A DNA stretch of 64,000 nucleotides from Micromonospora sp. WMMD1128 (GTDB taxonomy: Bacteria > Actinomycetota > Actinomycetes > Mycobacteriales > Micromonosporaceae): assembly GCF_027497235.1 (NCBI RefSeq), contig NZ_CP114902.1, positions 2,555,501 through 2,619,500 on the forward strand, written 5' to 3'. Below, piece by piece: positions 39,625-48,421 of the stretch (its first letter is position 1; each line of letters begins with the position of its first letter). Below the pieces are notes generated by a model that had not been told where the DNA came from, ran no database searches, and worked only from the letters and a program-made list of their open reading frames with translations. The translations under genes and the position numbers were made by a program.

Positions 39625-39672
39625 GAAAACGTTATCGATACCGATTGACTTCGAGTTACGTGGCTGTAACAC
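39625..39672 (+). promoter_or_regulatory. Operator-like box and promoter of the sugar ABC operon
   Basis: GAAAACGTTATCGATACC (39625-39642) sits directly before -35 TTGACT (39645-39650). A 16-bp spacer leads to -10 TAACAC (39667-39672). The nonamer ATCGATACC matches the one before the GH5 gene, and AACGTT and TATCGATA are internal palindromes with central CG, as LacI-family proteins prefer. Confidence 0.65.
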
Positions 39673-39714
39673 TCCCCGTCAGGTAACCCGACTGTGGTCG
39701 AGGAGACAATCTCT

Positions 39715-41025
39715 ATGGTGATGAAACGACGTGCCGGCGCGGTCCTGGCACTGTTTATGACCACCGCTCTCGTCGCCGCCGGATGCGGCGGCGGTGGCGA
39801 GGACGACGCGGACAAGGGTGGCGAGCTCTACAAGGACCCGGTGACGCTGACCTGGTGGCACAACGCCTCCCAGGACGGCCCCGGCAAGACCTACTGGGAG
39901 AAGGTCGCCAAGGACTTCTCCACCGCCCACCCGACCGTCACGATCGAGATCGAGGCGATCGAGACCAACCAGCTCCAGCGCACCCGGCTCCCCGCCGCGC
40001 TGTTGAGCAACGACCCGCCGGACATCTTCCAGGCGTGGGGCGGCGGCGAGATGCGCGAGCAGGTCGAGGCCGACTACCTCAAGGACGTGACCGACCAGGT
40101 CAAGGACGAGGTCGCCGACATCGGCAGCGCGGCGGAGATCTGGCAGGTGAACGGCAAGCAGTACGGCCTGCCGTTCCGGATGGGCATCGAGGGCGTCTGG
40201 TACAACAAGGACATGTTCGCCCAGGCGGGCATCAGCGCGCCGCCGACCACCTTCGAGGAGCTCAACGAGGCGGTCACCAAGCTCAAGGCCATCAACGTCA
40301 TCCCGATCGCCCTGGGCGCGGGCGACAAGTGGCCGGCCGCCCACTGGTGGTACAACTTCGCGCTGCGCGCCTGCTCGGTCGACACGCTGAAGAAGGCGTC
40401 CACCGACCGCAACTTCGACGACCCGTGCTTCGTGAAGGCCGGCCAGGACCTGAAGGCCTTCATCGACACCAAGCCGTTCCAGAACAACTTCATCGCCACG
40501 CCGGGGCAGAACGACCCGACCAGCGCCAACGGACTGCTGGCCAACGGCAAGGCCGCGATGGAGCTGATGGGCGACTGGAACCGCGGCACGCTCGACACCG
40601 TCGCCACGGACAAGGAGAAGCTGGCCAAGTTCCTCGGCTGGTTCCCGGTGCCGGCGATCTCCGGTTCGGCGGGTGACCCGAAGGCGGCCCTCGGCGGCGG
40701 CGACGGTTTCTCCTGCGCCAAGAACGCTCCGGCCGAGTGCGTCGAGTTCCTCAAGTACCTGGTCAGCGACGAGGTGCAGAAGGGCTACGCGGCGACCGGC
40801 ACCGGCCTGCCGGTGGTCAAGGCCGCGGCGGACGGGGTGAGCGATCCGGCCCTGAAGTCGATCCTGACCGCCACGTCCGAGGCCACCTACGTGCAGCTCT
40901 GGCTGGACACCGCCTTCGGCAGCACGGTCGGCACCGCGATGAACGACGCCATCATCGCCATCTTCGCCGGCAACGGCACGCCGGAGAAGGTCGTCGACGC
41001 CATGAAGGCGGCCGCGAGCAAGTGA
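39715..41025 (+). CDS. Sugar ABC transporter, extracellular solute-binding lipoprotein
   Basis: 436 residues; family 1 (MalE-like) binding protein. The lipobox is TTALVAAGC, with the lipidated Cys followed by a GGGGEDD linker. NASQDGPGKTYWEKVAKDFSTAHPTVTIEIEAIE opens the mature domain and LPFRMGIEGVWYNKDMF is a typical family segment. It would bind an oligosaccharide released by the secreted glycosidases. ATG 39715 lies 9 bp after AGGAG. The stop overlaps the first permease start (GTGA). Confidence 0.93.
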   Translation: MVMKRRAGAVLALFMTTALVAAGCGGGGEDDADKGGELYKDPVTLTWWHNASQDGPGKTYWEKVAKDFSTAHPTVTIEIEAIETNQLQRTRLPAALLSNDPPDIFQAWGGGEMREQVEADYLKDVTDQVKDEVADIGSAAEIWQVNGKQYGLPFRMGIEGVWYNKDMFAQAGISAPPTTFEELNEAVTKLKAINVIPIALGAGDKWPAAHWWYNFALRACSVDTLKKASTDRNFDDPCFVKAGQDLKAFIDTKPFQNNFIATPGQNDPTSANGLLANGKAAMELMGDWNRGTLDTVATDKEKLAKFLGWFPVPAISGSAGDPKAALGGGDGFSCAKNAPAECVEFLKYLVSDEVQKGYAATGTGLPVVKAAADGVSDPALKSILTATSEATYVQLWLDTAFGSTVGTAMNDAIIAIFAGNGTPEKVVDAMKAAASK

Positions 41026-42020
41026 CCTCCACCGACCAGACCCGGTTCCCCGCCGGCGGCGTCTCCGCGCCGCCGGCGGGCCTCCGGCCCGCCGCACGCC
41101 CGTCCAACCGCCGGGCGCAGACCCGGCGCAAGTGGTACGAGATCATCGGGCTGACCACGCCGGCGCTGATCATCTACGTGATGTTCGTGCTGGTGCCGAT
41201 CGGCTTCGCGTTCTACTACAGCCTCTTCCGGTGGCGCGGGGTGGGCCCACCCACCGAGTACATCGGTTTCAAGAACTACACCCTGGCCTTCCAGGACCCG
41301 ATCTTCCTCGACGCGCTGCGCAACAACGCCATCGTGGTGTTCGGCTCGCTGCTGATCCAGGGGCCGGTCGCGCTCGGCGTCGCGCTGCTGCTCAACCGCC
41401 GCTTCCGCGGGCGCTCCGCGTTCCGCCTGCTGGCCTTCGTGCCCTACGTGCTCGCCGAGGTCACCGTCGGCATCATGTGGAAGCTGATCCTCACCGGCGA
41501 CGGCACCGTCGACGTGCTGCTGCGGTCGGTCGGCCTGGGCGGCCTGGTGCAGGCGTGGCTGGCCGACCTCGACGTGGTCATCTGGACGCTGCTCGCCGTC
41601 CTCACCTGGAAGTACGTCGGCTTCGCCATCATCCTCCTGCTCGCCGGCCTGTCCAACGTGCCGGACGAGCTGACCGAGGCCGCCGCGATCGACGGCGCGA
41701 GCTGGTGGCAGATCCAGCGCCACATCACCCTGCCGCTGCTCGGGCCGACGATCCGGATCTGGATGTTCCTGTCCATGATCGGCTCGTTGCAGGTCTTCGA
41801 CGTGGTCTGGGTGACCTCCGTGCCCGCGGTGCGGTCCCTCGGCGCATCGGCCACCATGGCGACGTACATGGTGGACAACGGGTTCTTCGCCCGGCTCTGG
41901 GGCTACGGCAACGCGATTGCCGTGATCCTGTTCGTCATCTCCTTCGTCGCGGCGCTGCTGTTCCAGCGTTTCCTGCTCCGTCGGGACATCGAGGGCGCCA
42001 TCACGAGAAGGGCGAACTGA
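41022..42020 (+). CDS. Sugar ABC transporter permease 1 (MalF-like)
   Basis: 332 residues with six helices from IIGLTTPALIIYVMFVLVPIGFAFYYS. The EAA loop that contacts the ATPase is LTEAAAIDGASWWQIQRHITLPLLGPTI. GTG 41022 overlaps the binding-protein stop. No ATPase gene is in this operon; such importers in actinomycetes normally share a multi-sugar ATPase (MsiK) encoded elsewhere. Confidence 0.93.
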   Translation: MTSTDQTRFPAGGVSAPPAGLRPAARPSNRRAQTRRKWYEIIGLTTPALIIYVMFVLVPIGFAFYYSLFRWRGVGPPTEYIGFKNYTLAFQDPIFLDALRNNAIVVFGSLLIQGPVALGVALLLNRRFRGRSAFRLLAFVPYVLAEVTVGIMWKLILTGDGTVDVLLRSVGLGGLVQAWLADLDVVIWTLLAVLTWKYVGFAIILLLAGLSNVPDELTEAAAIDGASWWQIQRHITLPLLGPTIRIWMFLSMIGSLQVFDVVWVTSVPAVRSLGASATMATYMVDNGFFARLWGYGNAIAVILFVISFVAALLFQRFLLRRDIEGAITRRAN

Positions 42021-42021
42021 C

Positions 42022-42882
42022 GTGAGCGCTAACACCGTCGTCTCCCGGCCCGCCGGCCGCCGTCCGCTGTCCTGGGGCACCCCGCTGACGTACGCGCTCG
42101 CGCTCGCGGTCGCGGCCGTGTCGATCGCGCCGATCGTCTACGTCATCATCGGCGGTTTCCGCACCACGCCGCAGATCGTGGCGGATCCGGCCGGCCTGCC
42201 TGACCCCTGGGTCTGGGACAACTACTCCCGGGTGCTCACCCAGAGCGACTTCTGGCGGCAGGCGTTCAACAGCGCGGTGATCGCGCTCGGCACCACGCTC
42301 GGTGTCGTGGTGCTCGGCCTCTGCGCCGCGTTCGTGATCGCCCGCTACACCTTCCGCGGCCGGGAGGCGTTGCACACGTTCTTCACGCTCGGCCTGCTCT
42401 TCCCGGCCGGCGCGGCCATCCTGCCGCTCTATCTGATGCTGCGGGACCTGAACCTGATCAACTCCTACTACGCGGTGATCCTGCCGCAGGTCGCGTTCTC
42501 GTTGCCGATCACGATCGTCATCCTGCGGCCGTTCCTGTCCGCCATCCCGCGGGAGTTGGAGGACGCCGCCGCGATCGACGGCGCGGACCGCCTCGGGTTC
42601 CTCTGGCGGATCGTGCTGCCGCTGTCCCGACCGGCGCTCGTCACCGTCGGCATCCTCGCGTTCGTGGCGAGCTGGAACGCGTTCCTGCTGCCGCTGCTCG
42701 TCCTCGGCGACGTCAACCTGCACACCCTGCCGCTGGGCGTGCAGAACTTCTCCAGCCAGTACACCACCGACACCGCCGGCGTCCTCGCCTTCACCTCGCT
42801 GGCAATGCTGCCGGCGCTGCTCTTCTTCACGCTCGCCGAGAAGCAGATCGTCGGCGGTCTCCAGGGCGCGGTCAAGGGCTGA
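42022..42882 (+). CDS. Sugar ABC transporter permease 2 (MalG-like)
   Basis: 286 residues with six helices (YALALAVAAVSIAPIVYVIIGGF onward). The EAA motif is LEDAAAIDGADRLGFLWRIVLPLSRPAL. It starts at GTG one base after the first permease stop. Pairs with permease 1 to form the membrane channel. Confidence 0.93.
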   Translation: MSANTVVSRPAGRRPLSWGTPLTYALALAVAAVSIAPIVYVIIGGFRTTPQIVADPAGLPDPWVWDNYSRVLTQSDFWRQAFNSAVIALGTTLGVVVLGLCAAFVIARYTFRGREALHTFFTLGLLFPAGAAILPLYLMLRDLNLINSYYAVILPQVAFSLPITIVILRPFLSAIPRELEDAAAIDGADRLGFLWRIVLPLSRPALVTVGILAFVASWNAFLLPLLVLGDVNLHTLPLGVQNFSSQYTTDTAGVLAFTSLAMLPALLFFTLAEKQIVGGLQGAVKG

Positions 42883-42921
42883 GCGGCAGCGGTCAGCGCA
42901 CAACACAGGGAAAGGCACACC

Positions 42922-45246
42922 ATGACAGAGGTCCACGCGGTGGTGGGCGGGCCGGTGCCGGCCCAGGCAGGTCCGGATCACGACCGGCGGGACGCACCGG
43001 CCGGTGAGGCCCGCGTCCGGGAGTTGCTCGGCCGGATGACGATCGAGGAGAAGGTCGCGCAGCTCGTCGGGTTCTGGGAGAAGGAGGACGGCGAGGCGGT
43101 CGCGCCCCTGCAGGGCGAGTTCGCCGACAGCGGCCGACTCGAGGACTTCTCCCGGCACGGGCTCGGTCACCTCACCCGCGCCTACGGCACCCGCCCGGTT
43201 GACGCCGCCGCCCGGGCGGCGTGGTTGTGGAAGTTCCAGCGGGACCTGGTGACCGGCACCCGGCTGGGCATCCCGGCGCTCGTCCACGAGGAGTGCCTGA
43301 CCGGCCTGTCGGCGTGGAAGGCGGCCACGTTCCCCACGCCGTTGGCCTGGGGCGCCGCGTTCGACCCCGATCTGGTGACCGAGATGGCGGCGGCGATCGG
43401 GGCGTCGATGCGGGCGCTCGGCATCCACCAGGGCCTGTCCCCGGTGCTGGACGTGATCCGGGATCCGCGCTGGGGCCGGGTCGACGAGTGCATCGCCGAG
43501 GACCCCTACCTGGTCGGCACCGTCGGCACGTCGTACGTGCGGGGCCTCCAGTCGCAGGGGGTGCACGCGACGTTGAAGCACTTCGCCGGCTATTCCGCCT
43601 CCCGGGCCGGGCGCAACTTCGCCCCGGTCCACGCCGGCCCCCGCGAGATGGCCGACGTGCTGCTGCCGCCGTTCGAGATGGCGATCCTCGACGGCGACGC
43701 GCGCAGCGTCATGCACTCCTACGCAGAGGTCGACGGCGTGCCGGTGGCGGCCGACCCGGCGATGCTGACCGGCGTGCTGCGGGACCGGTGGGGCTTCGAC
43801 GGCACGGTGGTGGCCGACTACTTCGGGGTGGCCTTCCTGAACCTGCTGCACCACGTCGCGGCCGACAACGCGGACGCGGCAGCGCAGGCGCTGGCCGCGG
43901 GCCTGGACATCGAGCTGCCGACCGGCGACGCCTACCTGACGCTGCCGGCGTCGGTGCGGGCCGGAGTGGTCGACGAGACGTTCGTCGACCGGGCGGTGCT
44001 GCGGATCCTGCGCCAGAAGCTGGAGCTGGGGCTGCTCGACGCCACGTTCACCGAGGAGCCGCCCGGCGCGATCGACCTCGACCCGCCGGAGCACCGGGCG
44101 ATCGCCCGCCGCCTCGCCGAGGAGTCGGTCGTCCTGGTCGGCAACGACGGCGTCCTCCCGCTGCCCGCGGGTCGGCGGGTGGCGGTCGTCGGTCCGAACG
44201 CCGACCGGCAGGGCGCGCTGTTCGGGTGCTACTCCTTCCTCAACCACGTGCTCGTCCAGCACCCCGGCGTGGAGACCGGCATCGAGGTGCCGACCGTCCT
44301 CGACGCGGTGCGGGGCGAGTTCGGCGCCGACCACGTCACCTGGGCCGGGGGCTGCGACGTGGACAGCGATGACCGGTCCGGTTTCGACGAGGCGGTCGCC
44401 ACGGCGTCCGCCGCCGACGTCGCCGTCCTGGTCGTCGGCGACCACGCCGGCCTCTTCGGGCGCGGCACGGTCGGGGAGGGCTGCGACCGGGACGACCTGG
44501 AGCTGCCCGGCGTCCAGCGGGAGCTGGTCGAGGCGGTCCTGGCCACGGACACTCCGGTGGTCCTGGTGCTGCTCACCGGCCGGCCCTACGCGGTCGGCTG
44601 GGCGTTGTCCCGGTGCGCGGCAGTGGTGCAGACGTTCTTCCCCGGCGAGGAGGGCGCCGGCGCGATCGCCGGGGTGCTGTCGGGGCGGGTCAACCCGTCG
44701 GGCCGGTTGCCGGTGAGCCTGCCCGGCTCGGCCGGCGCGCAGCCGTACTCCTATCTGCACCCGACGCTCGGCGAGGGCAGCAACGGCACCAACCTGCCGG
44801 CGACGCCGGTGGCGTCGTTCGGTCACGGCCTGTCGTACACGACGTTCGCGCACTCCGACCTCACCGTGCCGGCCACCGTGCCGGCCGACGGGGCGCTGCG
44901 CGTGACGGTGCGGGTGACGAACACCGGGGCGGTCGCCGGCGACGACGTGGTCCAGCTCTACGGCCGCGACGTGGTGGCCTCGGTGACCCGGCCGGTGGCG
45001 CAGCTGCTGGGCTACCAGCGGGTGCGCCTGGAGCCGGGGCAGTCGGTGACCGTCGAGCTGACGGTGCCCACCACTCGCCTGGCCTTCTCCGACCGCACGC
45101 TCACCCGGGTGGTGGAGCCCGGCGACGTCGAGCTGTGGGTGGGCACGAGCGTCCGGCAGGACACGCAGGCGTCGACCACGCTCGTCGGCGACGTCGTCGA
45201 GGTCACCAACGCTTCTCCGCGCTGGACGACCACGAAGCTGGGCTGA
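42922..45246 (+). CDS. GH3 beta-glycosidase (beta-glucosidase/xylosidase), cytoplasmic
   Basis: 774 residues without a signal peptide, so it acts on imported oligosaccharides. The GH3 N-terminal barrel contains KHFAGYSAS, GRNFAPVHAGPREMADVLLPPFEMAI and the nucleophile Asp in TVVADYFGVAFL. The C-terminal alpha/beta domain (VAVVGPNADRQGALFGCYS) and a fibronectin-III-like end (VTVRVTNTGAVAGDDVVQLYGRD) follow. The gene lies 39 bp after permease 2 with AGGGAAAGG upstream. Xylosidase or glucosidase activity cannot be separated by eye. Confidence 0.93.
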   Translation: MTEVHAVVGGPVPAQAGPDHDRRDAPAGEARVRELLGRMTIEEKVAQLVGFWEKEDGEAVAPLQGEFADSGRLEDFSRHGLGHLTRAYGTRPVDAAARAAWLWKFQRDLVTGTRLGIPALVHEECLTGLSAWKAATFPTPLAWGAAFDPDLVTEMAAAIGASMRALGIHQGLSPVLDVIRDPRWGRVDECIAEDPYLVGTVGTSYVRGLQSQGVHATLKHFAGYSASRAGRNFAPVHAGPREMADVLLPPFEMAILDGDARSVMHSYAEVDGVPVAADPAMLTGVLRDRWGFDGTVVADYFGVAFLNLLHHVAADNADAAAQALAAGLDIELPTGDAYLTLPASVRAGVVDETFVDRAVLRILRQKLELGLLDATFTEEPPGAIDLDPPEHRAIARRLAEESVVLVGNDGVLPLPAGRRVAVVGPNADRQGALFGCYSFLNHVLVQHPGVETGIEVPTVLDAVRGEFGADHVTWAGGCDVDSDDRSGFDEAVATASAADVAVLVVGDHAGLFGRGTVGEGCDRDDLELPGVQRELVEAVLATDTPVVLVLLTGRPYAVGWALSRCAAVVQTFFPGEEGAGAIAGVLSGRVNPSGRLPVSLPGSAGAQPYSYLHPTLGEGSNGTNLPATPVASFGHGLSYTTFAHSDLTVPATVPADGALRVTVRVTNTGAVAGDDVVQLYGRDVVASVTRPVAQLLGYQRVRLEPGQSVTVELTVPTTRLAFSDRTLTRVVEPGDVELWVGTSVRQDTQASTTLVGDVVEVTNASPRWTTTKLG

Positions 45247-45391
45247 CGTCCGTCCGCCGGCCGTCTCGGGGCGGCCGGCGGACCCTCGTTCCCGGAGCGA
45301 TTTAGCGGCATATCGGCCATATAGCCCGTTTTGTCTCCGTAGGCTCCTGGGTGTCAGCCGGCGCCGGCCCTCAAGGGATGCGTGAGTCACC

Positions 45392-46456
45392 GTGAACGAC
45401 GCGGACACCATGGTCCTGCCCCGGCTCGGGTCGGCCGAGGTCGGCGTCGAGGACCCGTGGGGTGAGGACGGGCCGCCCCGTCCGCGCCGGTCCACCGCCC
45501 GCGCCGCGGCCCGCGCCGCCCGGTGGCGGGTGGCCGCGTGGCTGCTGCCGGCGCTGCTGATGGGCGGCCTCGGCGGCGCCGGGCTCGGGACCGCGGGGCC
45601 GCGGGCCGGGGAGGCGGCCACCTGGCGCGCCGCCACGTCGCCGTGGCCCGACGCGCTGGGCGGTGGTCCGGTCCCGCTCGTGCCGTACCACCTGCTGATG
45701 CGTGGTTGGGCGGCGCTCTTCGGCGCCGACCCCGTCGCCCTGCGCGTACCCTCGCTGCTGGCGATGGTCGGGGCCGCCGCGCTCGTCGGCGCGCTTGCCG
45801 CCCGGATGTTCGCGCCCGGCACCGGCGTGCTGGCCGGCGTGCTCCTCGCGGCGCTGCCCGTCTCGGCGCGGTGCGCGCGCGAGGCCCAGCCGTACGCCCT
45901 GGCGGTGTTCGCGGCCGTGCTCGCCACCTGGCTGCTGCTGCCGGTCCTGGACCGGCCGCGCGCGCGCCGGCTCGCCGCCTACGCCGGCGCGGTGGTCCTG
46001 CTCGGCCTGTGCCAGGTCGGCGCGTTGCTGCTGCTCGCCGGCCACGGCTGGGTGGTGTTCGCCTTCCGTCGCCGCGCCGCCGGCCGGTGGCTGGCCGCCG
46101 CGGCGCCGGGGGTGCTCGCGGTCGCCGCGCTGGTCGGGTCCGGGGTGCGCGCCGACGGGCTGTTCCCGCCGGGCGTGCGGATCGATCCGGCCGCGCTGGC
46201 GGCGACGCCCCGGGAGCTGTTCGGCGCCGCCGCGCTCGGCGCGACGCTCGCCGGCCTGGCCCTGTTCAGCCTTCCCCTCCGGTATGCCGCCGCGATCTGC
46301 ACCGCGTGGGCGCTGGTGCCGGCGCTCGGCCTGCTCGTCGTCGCCCGGGCGGCCCCGGTCTGGTCGCCGGACGCCCTGCTCTTCACGGTGCCGGCCTGGG
46401 CGGTGCTCGGCGCGGTCGCCCTGGCCCGGCTGCGCCCCGGGGCGGCCTCCTCCTGA
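45392..46456 (+). CDS. Polytopic membrane protein, GT39/ArnT-like glycosyltransferase
   Basis: 354 residues with about nine hydrophobic helices. GPRAGEAATWRAATSPWPDALGGGPVPLVPYHLLMRGW resembles the first extracellular loop of GT39/PMT family enzymes with its acidic residue, and LRVPSLLAMVGAAALVGALAARMF the next helices. It is shorter than typical members (~500 residues). If active it would transfer a sugar from a lipid-linked donor outside the membrane. GTG 45392 lacks a strong ribosome site. It precedes a polysaccharide synthase gene. Confidence 0.7.
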   Translation: MNDADTMVLPRLGSAEVGVEDPWGEDGPPRPRRSTARAAARAARWRVAAWLLPALLMGGLGGAGLGTAGPRAGEAATWRAATSPWPDALGGGPVPLVPYHLLMRGWAALFGADPVALRVPSLLAMVGAAALVGALAARMFAPGTGVLAGVLLAALPVSARCAREAQPYALAVFAAVLATWLLLPVLDRPRARRLAAYAGAVVLLGLCQVGALLLLAGHGWVVFAFRRRAAGRWLAAAAPGVLAVAALVGSGVRADGLFPPGVRIDPAALAATPRELFGAAALGATLAGLALFSLPLRYAAAICTAWALVPALGLLVVARAAPVWSPDALLFTVPAWAVLGAVALARLRPGAASS

Positions 46457-46540
46457 CGGCCGAACGGTCCGGATGCGGCTGATCGCCCACTTTGGTGGTT
46501 ATTGCCGGCTTAGCATCGGTCGGGGTTCCGGGCGAGCCCG

Positions 46541-48421
46541 ATGCAGACCATGGGGGAAACGTTGGCCGTCGCCGCCGATTCACGCCTGTCCCGCGCCGCG
46601 ACGCCGAGGGCGCCGGGGCCACCGCCGGTCGGTCCGCCGCCGGCCGCGCCGCCCGGACCGGCCGGCCGGCCGGCGCCGGAGCGCCGGCAGCGCAACATCC
46701 GGGCCCGCCTCGCGTACGCGCGCTGCGGCGCCGTCGCCGGGCCGCTGCGCCCACCCCGCCACCCCGACGCGACGGTGCAACTGCGCCCGGCCGCCTCGGT
46801 CGCCGCGCGGCTGGTGCTGACCCTGCTGGTGCTCGTCAACAGCGCCGCCGGCCTGCTCCTCGTCGGCTGGCTGCTGCTGCCGCGGCACGTGCCCGGCCCG
46901 GGGGTGATCGGGCTCGGCGGCTGGTCGACGGTCGCCGCCCGGCTGGCGTTCTGCGTGGTCGTCGGCATCGAGCTGATCCGGCTGGCGCAGAACCTGGTGG
47001 TGTGGGTGTTCGCCTTCCACGCCAAGGATCCGGTGCCCGTCGATCCGCCGGTCGGCCTGCGGGTGGCCCTGCTCACCACCATCGTGCCGAGCCGGGAGCC
47101 GCTCGCCGTCGCGGAGCGCACGCTGCGCCGGCTCCGGGAGATCGTCTACTGCGGACAGGTCGACGTGTGGATCCTCGACGAGGGCGACGACCCGGCGGTG
47201 CGGGCGATGGCGGCGCGGCTGGGCGTCCGCCACTTCAGCCGCCGGGGCCGGCCGGAGTACAACCAGCCGCGCGGGGAGTTCCGGGCCCGGACCAAGTCCG
47301 GCAACCACAACGCCTGGCGGGCCGAGCACGAGCACCGCTACGACGTGGTCGCCAATGTCGACCCGGACCACGTGCCGCTGCCCCACTTCCTGGAACGCAC
47401 GCTCGGCTATTTCCGCGACCCCGACGTGGCGTTCGTGGTGACCCCCCAGGTGTACGGCAACATGCACCAGAACTTCGTCGCCCACGGCGCCTCGGTGCAG
47501 CAGTACCTCTACAACGGCCTGATCGCCCGGGGCGGCAACGGGCTGGACGCGCCGCTGCTCACCGGCACCGGCCACCTCTACCGCCCGGCGGCGTGGCGGA
47601 CCATCGGCGGCTACCAGGACTCGATCATCGAGGACCACCTGACGAGCATCCGGATCCACGCGGCCGTCAACCCGGCCACCGGCCGCCGGTGGAAGGGCGT
47701 CTACACCCCGGACGTGGTGGCGCTGGGGGAGGGCCCGACCTCCTGGGCCGACTACTTCAACCAGCAGCGACGCTGGGCGGCCGGCGTCTGCGAGATCCTG
47801 CTCCGGCGGAACCTGCGCGCCCCGCGCGAGTTGCCGTCGCGCCGCCGCTGGCAGTACCGCCTGCTCCAGTTCTACTACCCGAGCGTCGCGGTCAGCCTGC
47901 TGCTGGGCAACGCCGCCACCGCGCTGTACCTGCTCACCGGCGTCGAGGCGGGCCGGCTCGATCCGCGAATGTGGGCGACGCTGTGGGGAGCGACGATCGG
48001 CACCTGGTTCCTGCTCTGGCTGTGGTTGCGCCGCTTCAACATCGCGCCGCACGAACGGGAGGAGGTCGGCATGGTCGGTATGGCGCTGGCGCTGTTCGCC
48101 GGGCCGGTCTACCTGGCCGCCGCGGCCGGCGCGGTGCTGCGCCGCCGGCTCGGCTTCGTGGTCACCGCCAAGGGGTCGCTGCGCACCGCGGAGTCGCTGC
48201 GCACCTTCCGGCTGCACCTGTGCTGGGCGGGCGCGTCCGCCGGTCTGCTCGCGGCGAGCTTCGCGTTCGACCACGGCCACCCGCTGCTACGGGTGTGGCC
48301 GGCGCTGACGCTCGTCACCGGTCTCGCCCCACCGCTGATCGCCTGGGCGGAGAACGTGCGCTCCCGGCGGGGCGACCCGCCGGGGTCGTCGGCGCCGACC
48401 GGCGGGGGTGCGCCGTGCTGA
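46541..48421 (+). CDS. Processive family 2 glycosyltransferase (cellulose-synthase-like)
   Basis: 626 residues. A Pro/Ala-rich cytoplasmic N-terminus precedes two helices. The catalytic GT2 domain shows VDVWILDEGDDP (first Asp), VANVDPDHVPL (DxD), IIEDHLTSIR (TED-like base) and the processivity motif QQRRW. Four or more helices follow. Such enzymes polymerise and extrude beta-linked polysaccharide. There is no PilZ domain. ATG 46541 is used; ATG 46550 is possible. Its end overlaps the GH26 gene, a pairing typical of synthase plus glycanase loci. Confidence 0.87.
   Translation: MQTMGETLAVAADSRLSRAATPRAPGPPPVGPPPAAPPGPAGRPAPERRQRNIRARLAYARCGAVAGPLRPPRHPDATVQLRPAASVAARLVLTLLVLVNSAAGLLLVGWLLLPRHVPGPGVIGLGGWSTVAARLAFCVVVGIELIRLAQNLVVWVFAFHAKDPVPVDPPVGLRVALLTTIVPSREPLAVAERTLRRLREIVYCGQVDVWILDEGDDPAVRAMAARLGVRHFSRRGRPEYNQPRGEFRARTKSGNHNAWRAEHEHRYDVVANVDPDHVPLPHFLERTLGYFRDPDVAFVVTPQVYGNMHQNFVAHGASVQQYLYNGLIARGGNGLDAPLLTGTGHLYRPAAWRTIGGYQDSIIEDHLTSIRIHAAVNPATGRRWKGVYTPDVVALGEGPTSWADYFNQQRRWAAGVCEILLRRNLRAPRELPSRRRWQYRLLQFYYPSVAVSLLLGNAATALYLLTGVEAGRLDPRMWATLWGATIGTWFLLWLWLRRFNIAPHEREEVGMVGMALALFAGPVYLAAAAGAVLRRRLGFVVTAKGSLRTAESLRTFRLHLCWAGASAGLLAASFAFDHGHPLLRVWPALTLVTGLAPPLIAWAENVRSRRGDPPGSSAPTGGGAPC

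Noticed and set aside
45311..45330. AT-rich ATAT-CGGCC-ATAT element before the GT39-like gene
   Set aside because: Could be a promoter or operator, but no -35/-10 pair or second copy supports a specific claim.
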